NCBI RefSeq assembly: GCF_012927165.1 | Contig: NZ_JABBGA010000023.1 | Coordinates: 21,598 to 85,597, forward strand | Length of the DNA: 64,000 nt | DNA from: Zoogloea dura | GTDB taxonomy: Bacteria; Pseudomonadota; Gammaproteobacteria; Burkholderiales; Rhodocyclaceae | Reading direction: 5' to 3' | In this document: piece after piece, positions 8,427 through 17,008 of the stretch | Layout: each line of letters opens with the position of its first letter | Position numbering within the stretch: position 1 is the first letter of the stretch | Made by a program: the position numbers and the translations under genes | The notes under the pieces: model-generated | Told to the model about the DNA's origin: nothing | What the model saw: only the letters and a program-made list of their open reading frames with translations | The model's database searches: none

Positions 8427-8918
8427 ATGCGTGATTCAACACAGGAAGAGCAGCTCGAAACACTGCGGAGCATGGGCAGATCCTGGGTGGGCCTGGCTGC
8501 ACAGGGCATGTTCGTCGTGCCCGCCCTGATCGTCTTCTACAAGGCATTCACCCTGCGTGAGTACGGCTTGATCCCCATCGGCGCGGGACTCCTGCTGTTT
8601 GCAGCGGTCGTTTTTCAGGGCATGCCTCACATTCGACGGGCCATCCAGGGCATCGATAGCGATGATCGATGTGAGGGCACAGCCCAGATCTCGATCGAGG
8701 AGTCTTCGGAAACGACCTATTACAAGGCCATCGTCACGACACCCCTGCGTGGCCGGTGGGTATTCCACTTCCAGCCGCAGGGCTGGACGCCGGAAGAGGT
8801 CGTACTCCCGGTCGAATGTCGCTTCATTGACGGCGTCGAGTGGCCCGTTCTAGTGGTGGCCGAACCGGGGCTGATTTCTCCGCGCGAAGTCCCCAAGGCC
8901 CTGATGCGGGAGACCTGA
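8427..8918 (+). CDS. Unrecognised small membrane protein with two transmembrane segments
   Basis: 163 residues; family not recognised. Two hydrophobic segments (about 20-40 and 48-66) are followed by a soluble C-terminal domain of about 95 residues rich in beta-forming stretches (TYYKAIVTTPLRGRWVFHF). The N-terminus has no cleavable signal peptide, so both ends probably lie in the cytoplasm. It follows the GNAT gene by 15 bp on the same strand. Nothing links it to steroid catabolism apart from position. Confidence 0.7.
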   Translation: MRDSTQEEQLETLRSMGRSWVGLAAQGMFVVPALIVFYKAFTLREYGLIPIGAGLLLFAAVVFQGMPHIRRAIQGIDSDDRCEGTAQISIEESSETTYYKAIVTTPLRGRWVFHFQPQGWTPEEVVLPVECRFIDGVEWPVLVVAEPGLISPREVPKALMRET

Positions 8919-9025
8919 CAGTGCCCCGCACAGGCCCCGACGCCTGGATACCAGTACGCATGCAGCGCTTGCCGGCGCAAGGAGCTCAAGCCAGCTGCAG
9001 CGGGATCCCGGGCCGGTTTGCGATG

Positions 9026-9054
9026 AAAAAAACGCCAGCCTCAAGAGGCTGGCG
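9026..9054 (-). terminator. Rho-independent terminator for the DUF35-MaoC gene
   Basis: Perfect inverted repeat CGCCAGCCT/AGGCTGGCG (9033-9054) with a 4-nt loop, next to seven consecutive A on the plus strand (9026-9032), that is a T tract on the minus strand. It lies about 55 bp past the stop at 9110. Confidence 0.85.
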
Positions 9055-9109
9055 CAAAGTTGGAGGACAACGGAACAACAACGGGGGAAACGAAGGAGGC
9101 GGCCGGGCC

Positions 9110-10051
9110 TTACATGTAGAGGATCACCAGATCATTGATCACGCTGGGCCGCTCGGCGCCGACCACGTGGGTATGCACCTCCAGGGTGAGCTGGGTGCCG
9201 CTCTTCAGCCGCTCCACCCGCTTGACCCGGGCGCGGGCCTGGATGCGGGCGCCGGCGGGGACGGGGGATGGGAAGCGCAGGCGGTCGGAGCCGTAGTTGA
9301 CCATGTTGGTGAAGCCGGTGATCTCGAAGCCGAGCGGGATCTTCATGCGTGACTGCAGCACCTGCACCAGCGCACCGTGGGCGATGGTGCCGCCAAAGGG
9401 GCCTTGCTTGCGGGCCTTGTCCGGGTCGGTGTGGATCCAGTAGTCGTCGCCGGAGAGGCGGGCGAATTCGTCGATCAGGGCCTGGTCCACCACCACCTCG
9501 TTGCTCCACGGGGTGAAGCTGTCGCTGACCAGGGCCTGCAGGGCGGCCTCGTCGCTGAGCGGCACCTTGACCACGGTGACGGCGGGCGCCGGGGAGGCCG
9601 GCTGCTCGGTGGCGGGCGCCTGGCCCCTGGGCGTGATGGTCTTGTCGGTACCCGTGAAGCGCAGCAGCGTGCTGCCGTCGTCACGCACCCGGTCGAACAC
9701 GGGCTTGAGGCGCATGCCGACGCGGATTTCATCCTCGGCCAGGCCGACCAGGGTGGTGTTGATGCGCACCCCTTCGTCCAGTTCCACCACGGCCAGCGCC
9801 TGAGGCATCTCGTCGGCAAAGTCCGGCAGGGTGGGAATGCGGGTCAGGGTGTAGGTGTACAGGCTGCCGGCACCGCTCACCTCATGCCAGGCGACATCGT
9901 GGGACCAGCACTTGTCGCAGTGCCGGCGCGGGTAGAAGATCCAGTGGCCGCAGCTGTTGCAGCGGGGAATGGTGAGGCTGCCGCGCTTGAGGCCGTCCCA
10001 GAAGGGGGCCGAGATGTCGGTCGGTGCGGGCATGGGTTTGTTGGTGGACAT
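9110..10051 (-). CDS. DUF35 (OB-fold, zinc ribbon) - MaoC hydratase fusion
   Basis: 313 residues in two domains. The N-terminal DUF35 part has a zinc ribbon (CNSCGHW and CDKCWS, about 31-50) and an OB-fold to about 135. A Pro/Ala-rich linker follows, then a MaoC hot-dog hydratase from about 165 with the Asp/His dyad in DDYWIHTDPDKA and the GGTIAHGAL motif. DUF35 domains partner thiolase-like aldolases in steroid side-chain removal, and the thiolase-like gene lies just 3 bp upstream. The domain order is opposite to that of the ChsH2-like protein at 26.3-27.3 kb. Likely role: hydration of a steroid enoyl-CoA and activation of the adjacent aldolase. Confidence 0.88.
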   Translation of the reverse strand: MSTNKPMPAPTDISAPFWDGLKRGSLTIPRCNSCGHWIFYPRRHCDKCWSHDVAWHEVSGAGSLYTYTLTRIPTLPDFADEMPQALAVVELDEGVRINTTLVGLAEDEIRVGMRLKPVFDRVRDDGSTLLRFTGTDKTITPRGQAPATEQPASPAPAVTVVKVPLSDEAALQALVSDSFTPWSNEVVVDQALIDEFARLSGDDYWIHTDPDKARKQGPFGGTIAHGALVQVLQSRMKIPLGFEITGFTNMVNYGSDRLRFPSPVPAGARIQARARVKRVERLKSGTQLTLEVHTHVVGAERPSVINDLVILYM

Positions 10052-10054
10052 GCT

Positions 10055-11266
10055 TCAAGCTCCCTGGAGAATCAGTGCGCCCTGCTCGCTCATCACGCCG
10101 CCGGTGCCGGATACGAACACCGTGTCGCAGCGCTTGAGCTGGCGCTCGCCGGCGCGGCCGGAGATCTGGGTGAAGGCCTCGATGACCTGGGACATGCCGC
10201 CCGCGCTGCCGGCCTGGCCGAAGCTCAGCTGGCCGCCGTGGGTGTTCATGGGGAAGTCGCCCCGCCAGGTCAGGTCGTGCTCGCGCACCCAGCGCATGCC
10301 TTCGCCCTTGGGCGCAAAGCCGGCATCCTCGAGGGTCAGCAGCACGGTGATGGTGTAGCAGTCGTAGATCTGCGCGGCATCCACGTCGGCGGGCTTGATT
10401 CCGGCCATCGCGAAGGCGCGGGCGGCGGCGGGGCCGATGGGGGTGCGGGTCATGTCGGCGGCGTAGGTGGGCGACTTGAAGCTCAGGTGCTCGCCGAAGC
10501 CCTTGATCACCGCGCCGCGGTGGCTGGCCTTGGCGGCCAGCTCCTTCGAGGCGACGATCACCGCCGCACCGCCGGCCACCGGCATGACGATCTCGAGCAC
10601 GCGCAGCGGGTCGGCCACCATCTTGCTGGCCAGCACCTCCTCGGCGCTGAGGGGCTTGCCGAAGAACATGGCGTCCGGGTTGGCCAGGGCGTTGCTGCGC
10701 TGGTCCACCGCGATCTTGGCCATGGCCAGCGGGTCGTAGCCGTACTGGGCGGCGTAGCGCTGGGCGATCATGGCGTAGCCGGTGTTCTGGCCCATGTGGC
10801 CGTAGGGCAGGTCGAACTCCGCCTCTGGCGCACCGAAGGCGGTGCTGTGGCCGCCATAGCGCATGGCCCGGGCCATCCAGGCCGGGTCCTCGTCGGGCCC
10901 CAGCGGCGCCATGCGGGCCGGCAGCACGCACAGGACGGCCTGGCACAGGCCCATCTCGATGGCCATCGCGGCACGCCACACCATCGCCACGGAGGTGCAG
11001 CCGCCCAGGTCCACCACCTCGGCGAAATTCAGGTTGAGTCCCAGGTATTCAGCCGCCATCGCCGGCACGAAGACCGAGGCTTCGTGGAACTGCGGGCCGT
11101 TGATGACCAACCCGTCGATGTCATCCGCCTTCAGGCCGGCATCGGCCAGGGCCCGCGAAGCCAGGTCGGCGACCTGCTCCAGGTGGAACATGCGCGGTGC
11201 GGTCTGATACTTCTCCGGCCTGTACTGTGCCGCACCGACGATTGCAGCGTTTCCCTTGAGTGCCAT
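10055..11266 (-). CDS. Thiolase-like lipid-transfer protein / steroid aldolase (Ltp/Sal type)
   Basis: 403-residue SCP2-thiolase-fold protein. The start is set at MALKGNAAIV (11266), preceded by a GAGGTGAT ribosome-binding site. The signatures LGGCTSVAM, AQIYDCYT and FPMNTHGGQLSFG are visible. In steroid degraders such proteins act with a DUF35 partner as retro-aldolases that cut the beta-hydroxyacyl side chain; the DUF35-MaoC gene follows after 3 bp. A true thiolase releasing acetyl-CoA or propionyl-CoA remains possible because a Cys is kept in GGCT. A regulatory element lies 75 bp upstream of the start. Confidence 0.85.
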   Translation of the reverse strand: MALKGNAAIVGAAQYRPEKYQTAPRMFHLEQVADLASRALADAGLKADDIDGLVINGPQFHEASVFVPAMAAEYLGLNLNFAEVVDLGGCTSVAMVWRAAMAIEMGLCQAVLCVLPARMAPLGPDEDPAWMARAMRYGGHSTAFGAPEAEFDLPYGHMGQNTGYAMIAQRYAAQYGYDPLAMAKIAVDQRSNALANPDAMFFGKPLSAEEVLASKMVADPLRVLEIVMPVAGGAAVIVASKELAAKASHRGAVIKGFGEHLSFKSPTYAADMTRTPIGPAAARAFAMAGIKPADVDAAQIYDCYTITVLLTLEDAGFAPKGEGMRWVREHDLTWRGDFPMNTHGGQLSFGQAGSAGGMSQVIEAFTQISGRAGERQLKRCDTVFVSGTGGVMSEQGALILQGA

Positions 11267-11341
11267 GTGTGCATCACCTCTGTTGTTCAGCCGGCAGCGG
11301 CCGGTCCATGGCTGCACGATGCCACAGGGCGATGCGGGGGA

Positions 11342-11360
11342 AATCGTTCAAATCGACTAG
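11342..11360 (-). promoter_or_regulatory. Steroid-regulon element, copy 2 (upstream of the thiolase-like gene)
   Basis: Reads CTAGTC-GATTT-GAACGATT toward the gene; two mismatches in the right half. It ends 75 bp before the ATG at 11266. Confidence 0.6.
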
Positions 11361-11410
11361 GCCGGCTGCGGCATGCCCTGCCGCGCACCGGCCCGGCCGT
11401 GAACGCACGA

Positions 11411-11441
11411 ACTCCCTCGTGCCCCAGAGGCAGGAGGGAGT
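11411..11441 (-). other. Hairpin downstream of the small exported-peptide gene
   Basis: Perfect 8-bp inverted repeat ACTCCCTC/GAGGGAGT around a 15-nt loop, 22 bp after the peptide stop. There is no T tract, so it may stabilise the 3' end rather than terminate. Confidence 0.45.
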
Positions 11442-11463
11442 CCACGGGACAAGGAAGGCGGTG

Positions 11464-11637
11464 CTAGCGGGCCATAAGCGCCGCATACATGTGGTGGGTG
11501 CCGGAAGCGACGGCCTGGACGGGGGGGCACTGGGAGTCGGCCCCCTTGCAGCCATTCGCGGCGTCGGACTTCCTGTCGAAGGCGCTGATCCCCAGGCAGC
11601 TCAGGGCAACGCTGATGGCGCAGGCTTTGATGAACAT
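11464..11637 (-). CDS. Small exported Cys/His-containing peptide (57 aa), unknown
   Basis: 57 codons, start MFIKACAISV, stop TAG. A strong ribosome-binding site (GGAGGAG, 8 nt before the ATG) and a regulon element 101 bp upstream argue that it is a real gene. The first 20 residues are hydrophobic like a signal peptide (SVALSCLGISAF); a weak lipobox-like ALSC is possible. The mature part holds Cys30 and Cys37 and a THHM motif, suggesting a disulphide or a metal site. I do not recognise a family. It lies alone between the CoA ligase and the thiolase-like gene. It may be a periplasmic helper of the steroid regulon; this is inference. Confidence 0.6.
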   Translation of the reverse strand: MFIKACAISVALSCLGISAFDRKSDAANGCKGADSQCPPVQAVASGTHHMYAALMAR

Positions 11638-11738
11638 GATGTGATCTCCTCCGGCCCCTTGAGGGCACTTTAGTGTTTTGGCGCTGGTTTTGCGCTGGGT
11701 TTGTGTTCTGGCAGATTGCGGCGGGGCGCCGGGCCCGG

Positions 11739-11757
11739 CATCGTCCAAACGGACTAG
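11739..11757 (-). promoter_or_regulatory. Steroid-regulon element, copy 3 (upstream of the small peptide gene)
   Basis: Reads CTAGTC-CGTTT-GGACGATG toward the 57-aa peptide gene, an exact consensus match, and ends 101 bp before its ATG. It also lies just past the CoA ligase stop at 11774. Confidence 0.75.
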
Positions 11758-11773
11758 GCGGCCGACCCCGACC

Positions 11774-13636
11774 TCACCCCTCCGGCTGCGCCCGGAACGG
11801 GGCGTAGCCCACCCGGGCAAGCACGTCCTCGGACCAGGGGACGTAGCCGCCCTGCGCCTCGTCGCGCACATACAGCGGGTCGTCGAAGGCGGTCGGGTCG
11901 TAGCCCTGGCGTTGCAGGTCCACCTTGCGCAGCTTGAAGGAGGCCGTCATGTCGGCCTCGCGCGAGACGCGCACGAACTGGGGCGCCGCGTAGCGTGGCA
12001 GGCGGGCCTCGGTGAGGGCGTAGAAGGCCGCCGGGTCGAAGGTCCGGCCCGGCTGCATGACGATGGCGGCCATGCCGGCGCGGCCTTCGTGGGCCGGCAC
12101 CTGCACGCCGTAGATGTTGATGAGCTCGACCCCCGGGCAGTCGGACAGGGCGTCGGCCACCTCCTGGGTGGACACGTTCTCGCTCTTCCAGCGGAAGGTG
12201 TCGCCGATGCGGTCGACGAAGTAGAAGTAGCCGTCCTCGTCGTAGCGCAGCAGGTCGCCGGAGCTCCAGAAGGCGTCGCCTCGCTGGAAGACGTTGCGCA
12301 GGATCTTCTTCTCGGTGGCCTCGGCGGAGGTATAGCCCTCGAAGCGGCCGCCGCCGATCTGCGGGTGATTGACGATGTAGCCCAGCCCCTCCCCCACCTC
12401 GCCAGGCTTGCACAGCAGGTAGAAGCCGCGGTCGTCGCGCGGGTGGGTGTCGCTCTCGATGTCGTAGCGCACCAAGCGGAAGTTGGTCTTCTCCCAGTAG
12501 GGCACCCGACCGCAGGAGCCGATGCGGTTGTCCACGTTGATCAGGGCGGTGTTGGCCTCGGTGGAGCCCCAGCCTTCGAAGATCTGCACGCTGCCGAAGC
12601 GCTCGATCCAGCGCTGCCAGATCTCCGGTGTCAGCCCGGCGCCCATCATGCAGCGCAGGCCGTGCCGGCGGTCGTCGGGGCTGGCCGGCTGGTTCATCAG
12701 GTAGCGGCAGATCTCGCCGATGTACTGGCACACGGTGATGCCCTGGTCGCGCACATCCTTCCAGAACTCCCGGGTGCTGAACTTGCGCCGCAGGGCGATG
12801 GCCGCGCCGGCGCGCAGCGCGGTGGAGGTGACGGAGGTGGCGGCGGCGCCGTGGTAGAGCGGCAGGCAGCAATAGAACACGTCGTCCTGGGTGGCCCCGA
12901 TGGTCACCTCCATCACGTCGCCGGAGCTGAGCCAGCGCATGTGGCTGTAGCGGGCCGCCTTGGGCAGGCCGGTGGTGCCGGAAGTGAAGATCAGCAGGGT
13001 CGGGGTCTCGGCGGTGATGGCGGCACGGTGGCTGCGCGGGAAGGCGCTGCGCGGGGCGGCCGCCACATCGGCGTCAAAGGTCTTGTCGGCGATGCCGCTG
13101 CCGTGGCCCAGGTATGGCTTCTCGACATCGGCCAGGCACCACAGGTAGAGCTCGGGCAGGCCTTCGGTGGCAACGAAGTTGGCCAGGCACTCCTCACCGA
13201 CCACGGCGGCCCGGGCGCGGGTGGTCTCCAGCGCATGGACCAGCGGGCGGCCGCTGACCTGGGTGTTGATGAAGGCCACCACCACCCCCAGCTTGACCAG
13301 CCCGAACCAGGTGAAGAAGAACGCCGGCCGGTTCTCCATGGCCAGGGCGCACACATCCCCCGGGCGCAGGCCACGGGCGAAGGCGGCGTGGGCCACCTGG
13401 TTGGCACGGGCATCCAGCTCGGCGTAGCTGAAGCGCTGCCCGCCATGCAGCAGGAAGGGGCGCCCGCCCTGGCGAGCGGCCATCTCCTCGACCCGGTCGG
13501 CCAGGGTGTACAGGTCGCCCGGCTTGATCAGGGCGCTGGCGGCGGCGCGGCGGTCCAGGCGCGCCTGGGTGACTTCCCGGGGCACGCAGCCCTGGTTCGG
13601 ATCGGTCAAATTCGGTGGTGCATCATTTGCGCTCAT
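11774..13636 (-). CDS. Long/very-long-chain type acyl-CoA synthetase (FATP-like), steroid acid-CoA ligase candidate
   Basis: 620-residue AMP-forming ligase. The AMP-binding P-loop LLIFTSGTTGLPKAARYSH, the GWGSTEANTALIN adenine motif and a GDAFWSSGDLL hinge region are visible; its length and sequence style resemble the FATP/FadD6 branch rather than short ligases. The start is placed at the ATG at 13636, 8 nt after GGGGAG; another ATG lies 6 bp upstream. A regulon element ends 102 bp before the start and the tesD operon diverges from the same 250-bp region. A C24 or C22 steroid side-chain carboxylate is the most plausible substrate, inferred from the nearby aldolase module. Confidence 0.88.
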   Translation of the reverse strand: MSANDAPPNLTDPNQGCVPREVTQARLDRRAAASALIKPGDLYTLADRVEEMAARQGGRPFLLHGGQRFSYAELDARANQVAHAAFARGLRPGDVCALAMENRPAFFFTWFGLVKLGVVVAFINTQVSGRPLVHALETTRARAAVVGEECLANFVATEGLPELYLWCLADVEKPYLGHGSGIADKTFDADVAAAPRSAFPRSHRAAITAETPTLLIFTSGTTGLPKAARYSHMRWLSSGDVMEVTIGATQDDVFYCCLPLYHGAAATSVTSTALRAGAAIALRRKFSTREFWKDVRDQGITVCQYIGEICRYLMNQPASPDDRRHGLRCMMGAGLTPEIWQRWIERFGSVQIFEGWGSTEANTALINVDNRIGSCGRVPYWEKTNFRLVRYDIESDTHPRDDRGFYLLCKPGEVGEGLGYIVNHPQIGGGRFEGYTSAEATEKKILRNVFQRGDAFWSSGDLLRYDEDGYFYFVDRIGDTFRWKSENVSTQEVADALSDCPGVELINIYGVQVPAHEGRAGMAAIVMQPGRTFDPAAFYALTEARLPRYAAPQFVRVSREADMTASFKLRKVDLQRQGYDPTAFDDPLYVRDEAQGGYVPWSEDVLARVGYAPFRAQPEG

Positions 13637-13738
13637 GCACATGTCTCCCCGGTCTGTGGTGCAGGTTGCGGTGGGCGGGGCTGTGGGCGCCCCTTTCAGG
13701 TTCTCGCTGCCCATCATTCGCCTGCCCGCGCCGCGCAA

Positions 13739-13757
13739 CATCGTCCGGAAAGACTAA
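13739..13757 (-). promoter_or_regulatory. Steroid-regulon element, copy 4 (toward the CoA ligase)
   Basis: Reads TTAGTC-TTTCC-GGACGATG toward the CoA ligase at 13636. It lies back to back with copy 5, which faces tesD, in one divergent promoter region. Confidence 0.75.
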
Positions 13758-13787
13758 GTTCGACGGGATTGCCGGCAGCGCCCCCGG

Positions 13788-13806
13788 CTGGTCTGAACGG
13801 ACGATG
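13788..13806 (+). promoter_or_regulatory. Steroid-regulon element, copy 5 (toward tesD)
   Basis: Reads CTGGTC-TGAAC-GGACGATG; one mismatch to consensus. It ends 77 bp before the tesD ATG at 13884. Confidence 0.75.
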
Positions 13807-13883
13807 CCGCGGCCCGCAGGTCCGGAGGAGCATCGCTACCGGAGCCCGTCCCTCGGGCGATTGACTACCAGGAGACATGAGCG

Positions 13884-14714
13884 ATGACCCTGCAGGACCT
13901 TCCCCTCCCCCTCGACCGCTACGCCGAACTGCCGAACGGCATGCGCCTGCACTACCTGGACTCGGGCCAGGGGCCGGTGGTGGTATGGCTGCATGGCAGC
14001 GGGCCGGGGGCCAGCGGCCACAGCAACTTCAAGGGCAACTACCCGGCCTTTGCCGCTGCGGGCTTTCGCAACATCGTGCTGGACCTGCCCGGCTTCGGCC
14101 GCTCCGACAAGCCGGCCGACGCCCAGTACAACCTGGACTTCTTCGTGTCCCGGCTGTCGGCCTTCCTGGAGGTGATCGGAGTGAAGCGTTGCACCCTGCT
14201 GGGCAACTCCCTGGGCGGCGCGATCGCCCTGGGCCAGGCGCTGGCCCGGCCGGATCTGGTCGAAGGCCTGATCCTGATGGCCCCGGGGGGTGTGGAGGCG
14301 CGGGAAACCTACTTCCGGATGGAGGGCATCAAGCGCATGGTGGAAACCTATGCCGCCGGCCCCATGGGGGTGGCGCAGATGCGCCACGTGATGGCGCTCC
14401 AGCTCTACGATGCGTCCCTGCTCGACGACGCCCTGCTGGCCGAGCGCGCGGCGGTGGCGGCTACCCAGCCGGCCAACCTTTTCTCGACGATGATGGTGCC
14501 CGACATGACGGAACGCCTCCACGAGCTGAAGTGCCCGATCCTCGGCTTCTGGGGCACCAACGACAATTTCAACCCGGCCAGCGGCGCCATGAAGATCCTT
14601 GACCACGCCCCCCAGGCCCGTTTCATCATGATCAACCGCTGCGGCCACTGGGTGCAGGTGGAGCACACCGACCTGTTCAACCGCAGCTGCATCGACTTCC
14701 TGAAGCGGGGCTGA
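13884..14714 (+). CDS. tesD: Meta-cleavage product hydrolase (TesD/HsaD), 4,9-DSHA hydrolase
   Basis: 276-residue alpha/beta hydrolase. The nucleophile Ser109 lies in LLGNSLGG, the oxyanion segment is HGSGPGASG (about 37-45), and the acid and base are in FWGTNDNF and NRCGHWVQVEH. This is the HsaD/BphD arrangement, with the length expected for the family. It should split the ring-cleaved seco-steroid into HIP (DOHNAA) and 2-hydroxyhexa-2,4-dienoate. A BphD-type enzyme for aryl substrates is the alternative, but all neighbours point to steroids. It is first in a two-gene operon with the flavoenzyme 5 bp downstream, and has a regulon site upstream. Confidence 0.9.
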   Translation: MTLQDLPLPLDRYAELPNGMRLHYLDSGQGPVVVWLHGSGPGASGHSNFKGNYPAFAAAGFRNIVLDLPGFGRSDKPADAQYNLDFFVSRLSAFLEVIGVKRCTLLGNSLGGAIALGQALARPDLVEGLILMAPGGVEARETYFRMEGIKRMVETYAAGPMGVAQMRHVMALQLYDASLLDDALLAERAAVAATQPANLFSTMMVPDMTERLHELKCPILGFWGTNDNFNPASGAMKILDHAPQARFIMINRCGHWVQVEHTDLFNRSCIDFLKRG

Positions 14715-14719
14715 CCAGC

Positions 14720-16852
14720 ATGGGCACTTTCGACAATCTGCTGCGCCCTGGCCACATCGGCCGCATGGAACTGCGCAACCGCATCGTGATGGCCCCGATG
14801 GGCTCCAACTTTGCCGAGGCCGACGGGACCTGCGGGGAGCGCATCCAGGCCTATTACGAGGCCCGTGCCGCCGGTGGCGCCGGGCTGCTGATCATGGGCG
14901 TGTGCGCCATCGCCTATCCGGCCGGCACCGCCGAGCCTTTCCAGGTGGGGGTCTCCGAGGAGCGCTTCGTCCCCGGCCTGGCGGCCCTGGCCGAGCGGGT
15001 GCATCGCCACGGCGCCAAGCTGGCCATGCAGCTGCAGCACGCCGGCAAGACGGCCGTGCGCGACATGGCCGAGGGGCGCGAGCTGTGGGTGCCATCGATG
15101 CCACCGCCGCTCAAGACCGACATGATGCAGGCCCTGACCCGCGAAGAACTGGGCGCCTTCATCAGCTCCAGCAAGCGCCGCGAGAGCGGCGGCGTGGCCA
15201 TCCGGGTGATGGACAAGGCCGACATCGCGCAGATGGCCGAGTGGTTCGCCGCTGCCGCCGAGCGGGCCCGCCGGGCCGGCTTCGACGGGGTGGAGCTCCA
15301 CGCCGCCCACAGCTACATCATCGCCGGCTTCCTGTCCCCCTATTACAACAAGCGCGACGACGAGTACGGCGGCTCCCTGGAAAACCGGGCGCGCATGCTG
15401 CTGGAAGTGATCGCCGCCGTGCGCGCGCGGGTGGGCGCCGACTTTCCGGTGTGGCTGCGCCTGGATGCGGAGGAGATCCGCACCCCCGGCGGCATCACCC
15501 TGGACGACGCCAAGGCCGTGGCGCGGATGGCCGAGGCGGCCGGCGTGGACGCGGTGAGCGTGTCGGCCTACGCCAACACCAGCACCGGGGTGGCCTTCAC
15601 CGAGGCGCCCCTGGTCCAGCAGAAGGCGGGCTTCCTGCCCTGGGCAGCCGAGATCAAGGCCGGGCTGCAGATCCCGGTGATCGCCGTCGGGCGCCTGGAG
15701 CCGGAGGTGGCCGATACCGCCATCGGTGCCGGCCAGTGCGACTTCGTGGCCATGGCGCGCAAACTGCTGGCCGACCCGGAGCTGCCCCGCAAGCTCGTCG
15801 AGAACCGCCCGGAGGACATCCGCCCCTGCATCTACTGCTACGCCTGCGTCAGCCAGATCTTCATCAACCAGCGGGTCAAGTGCGCGGTGAATCCCCTCAC
15901 CGGCCATGAGTTCGAGACCCGCCTGAACCCCGTGGCCACGCCTGCCCACATCGTGGTGGTGGGCGGTGGCCCGGCCGGCCTGGAGGCGGCCCGGGTCGCT
16001 GCGCTGCGCGGCCACCGGGTGACCCTGGTCGAGCGCAGCGGACGGCTCGGCGGCACCCTCTTCTTCGCCGGCCTGGCCTATGCCGAGAACGGCGCCCTGC
16101 TCGACCACCTGGTGCGCCAGGTGAAGAAGCTGCCGATCCAGCTGATGCTGGGCACCGCCGCCACCCCTGCCCTGCTCCGCGAGCTCAAGGCCGATGCGGT
16201 GATCGTCGCCACCGGCGCCGAACGCAGCGCCCCGGCCATCCCCGGCGCAGAGCAGGACCACGTGTGGTCCGGCGACGAACTGCGCCGCCTGATGACCGAC
16301 GACCGGGCCGAGGAGATCGCCAAGCGCAAGCTGTCCTTCGGTCAGCGCGCGCTGATGAAGGCCGGCAGCCTGGCCGGCGTCACCGACAGCAGCGACGCCA
16401 TCCAGAACCTGTCGCGCCTGTGGATGCCCCTGGGCAAGCGCGTCGCCATCATCGGCGGCGGGCTGGTCGGCCTCGAGCTGGCGGAGTTCCTGGTGGAGCG
16501 CGGCCGCCAGGTGAGCGTGCTGGAAGAAGGCCCCAGCCTCGGCCGGGAGCTGTCGATCGTGCGGCGCTGGCGGGTGCTGGACAGCCTGCGCCAGCACAAG
16601 GCCGAGCTGCTGACCCAGGCCACGGTGACCGACATCGGCAGCAAGGCGGTGAGCTACACCACCCAGGACGGCGAAACCCGCAGCCTGCCCGCCGATTCCG
16701 TGGTGCTGGCCATCGGCGCCCGCCCGGACGACCGGCTGGCCAAGGAGCTGGAAAGCGTCAGGGTGCCGGTGATCACCGCCGGCGACGGCGCCGCCATCGG
16801 CTACATCGAAGGCGCCCTGGCCTCCGGCTTCGCGGCGGGCAACCGGGTGTGA
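14720..16852 (+). CDS. 2,4-dienoyl-CoA reductase/BaiH-like OYE flavoenzyme with FeS and FAD domains
   Basis: 710 residues in the three-part DCR/FadH layout: an OYE-type FMN barrel (about 1-370) with ELHAAHSYIIAGFLSP, a cysteine cluster CIYCYAC...C for a 4Fe-4S centre, and FAD/NAD(P) modules opening with IVVVGGGPAGLEAA and VAIIGGGLVGLELA. In E. coli-type enzymes the cluster is CxxCxxxC; here it is CxxCxxC, one residue shorter. BaiCD/BaiH enzymes of this family reduce steroid enones, so reduction of an unsaturated steroid or dienoyl-CoA intermediate is likely but unproven. It starts 5 bp after tesD and is under the same regulatory site. Confidence 0.85.
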   Translation: MGTFDNLLRPGHIGRMELRNRIVMAPMGSNFAEADGTCGERIQAYYEARAAGGAGLLIMGVCAIAYPAGTAEPFQVGVSEERFVPGLAALAERVHRHGAKLAMQLQHAGKTAVRDMAEGRELWVPSMPPPLKTDMMQALTREELGAFISSSKRRESGGVAIRVMDKADIAQMAEWFAAAAERARRAGFDGVELHAAHSYIIAGFLSPYYNKRDDEYGGSLENRARMLLEVIAAVRARVGADFPVWLRLDAEEIRTPGGITLDDAKAVARMAEAAGVDAVSVSAYANTSTGVAFTEAPLVQQKAGFLPWAAEIKAGLQIPVIAVGRLEPEVADTAIGAGQCDFVAMARKLLADPELPRKLVENRPEDIRPCIYCYACVSQIFINQRVKCAVNPLTGHEFETRLNPVATPAHIVVVGGGPAGLEAARVAALRGHRVTLVERSGRLGGTLFFAGLAYAENGALLDHLVRQVKKLPIQLMLGTAATPALLRELKADAVIVATGAERSAPAIPGAEQDHVWSGDELRRLMTDDRAEEIAKRKLSFGQRALMKAGSLAGVTDSSDAIQNLSRLWMPLGKRVAIIGGGLVGLELAEFLVERGRQVSVLEEGPSLGRELSIVRRWRVLDSLRQHKAELLTQATVTDIGSKAVSYTTQDGETRSLPADSVVLAIGARPDDRLAKELESVRVPVITAGDGAAIGYIEGALASGFAAGNRV

Positions 16853-16972
16853 GGGCCAGGCCCGGGCAGGGCATGTAATGTGTCAGATGACGGGTCGGGC
16901 GGATCCTGGTTCGGGATGCCGCCGGGCCCACCCTACCCTTCATCCCGTCGTCGTCTGGATCGGGAAGACCGG

Positions 16973-16991
16973 CTTGCCAATTTTTGGCAGG
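16973..16991. promoter_or_regulatory. Palindrome upstream of parD, candidate autoregulatory operator
   Basis: Inverted repeat TGCCAA-TTT-TTGGCA (16975-16989), extended by one more matching pair, 17 bp before the parD ATG. RHH antitoxins usually bind such palindromes at their own promoter. Confidence 0.4.
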
Positions 16992-17008
16992 CCCTCTAGC
17001 CTGCAGGC

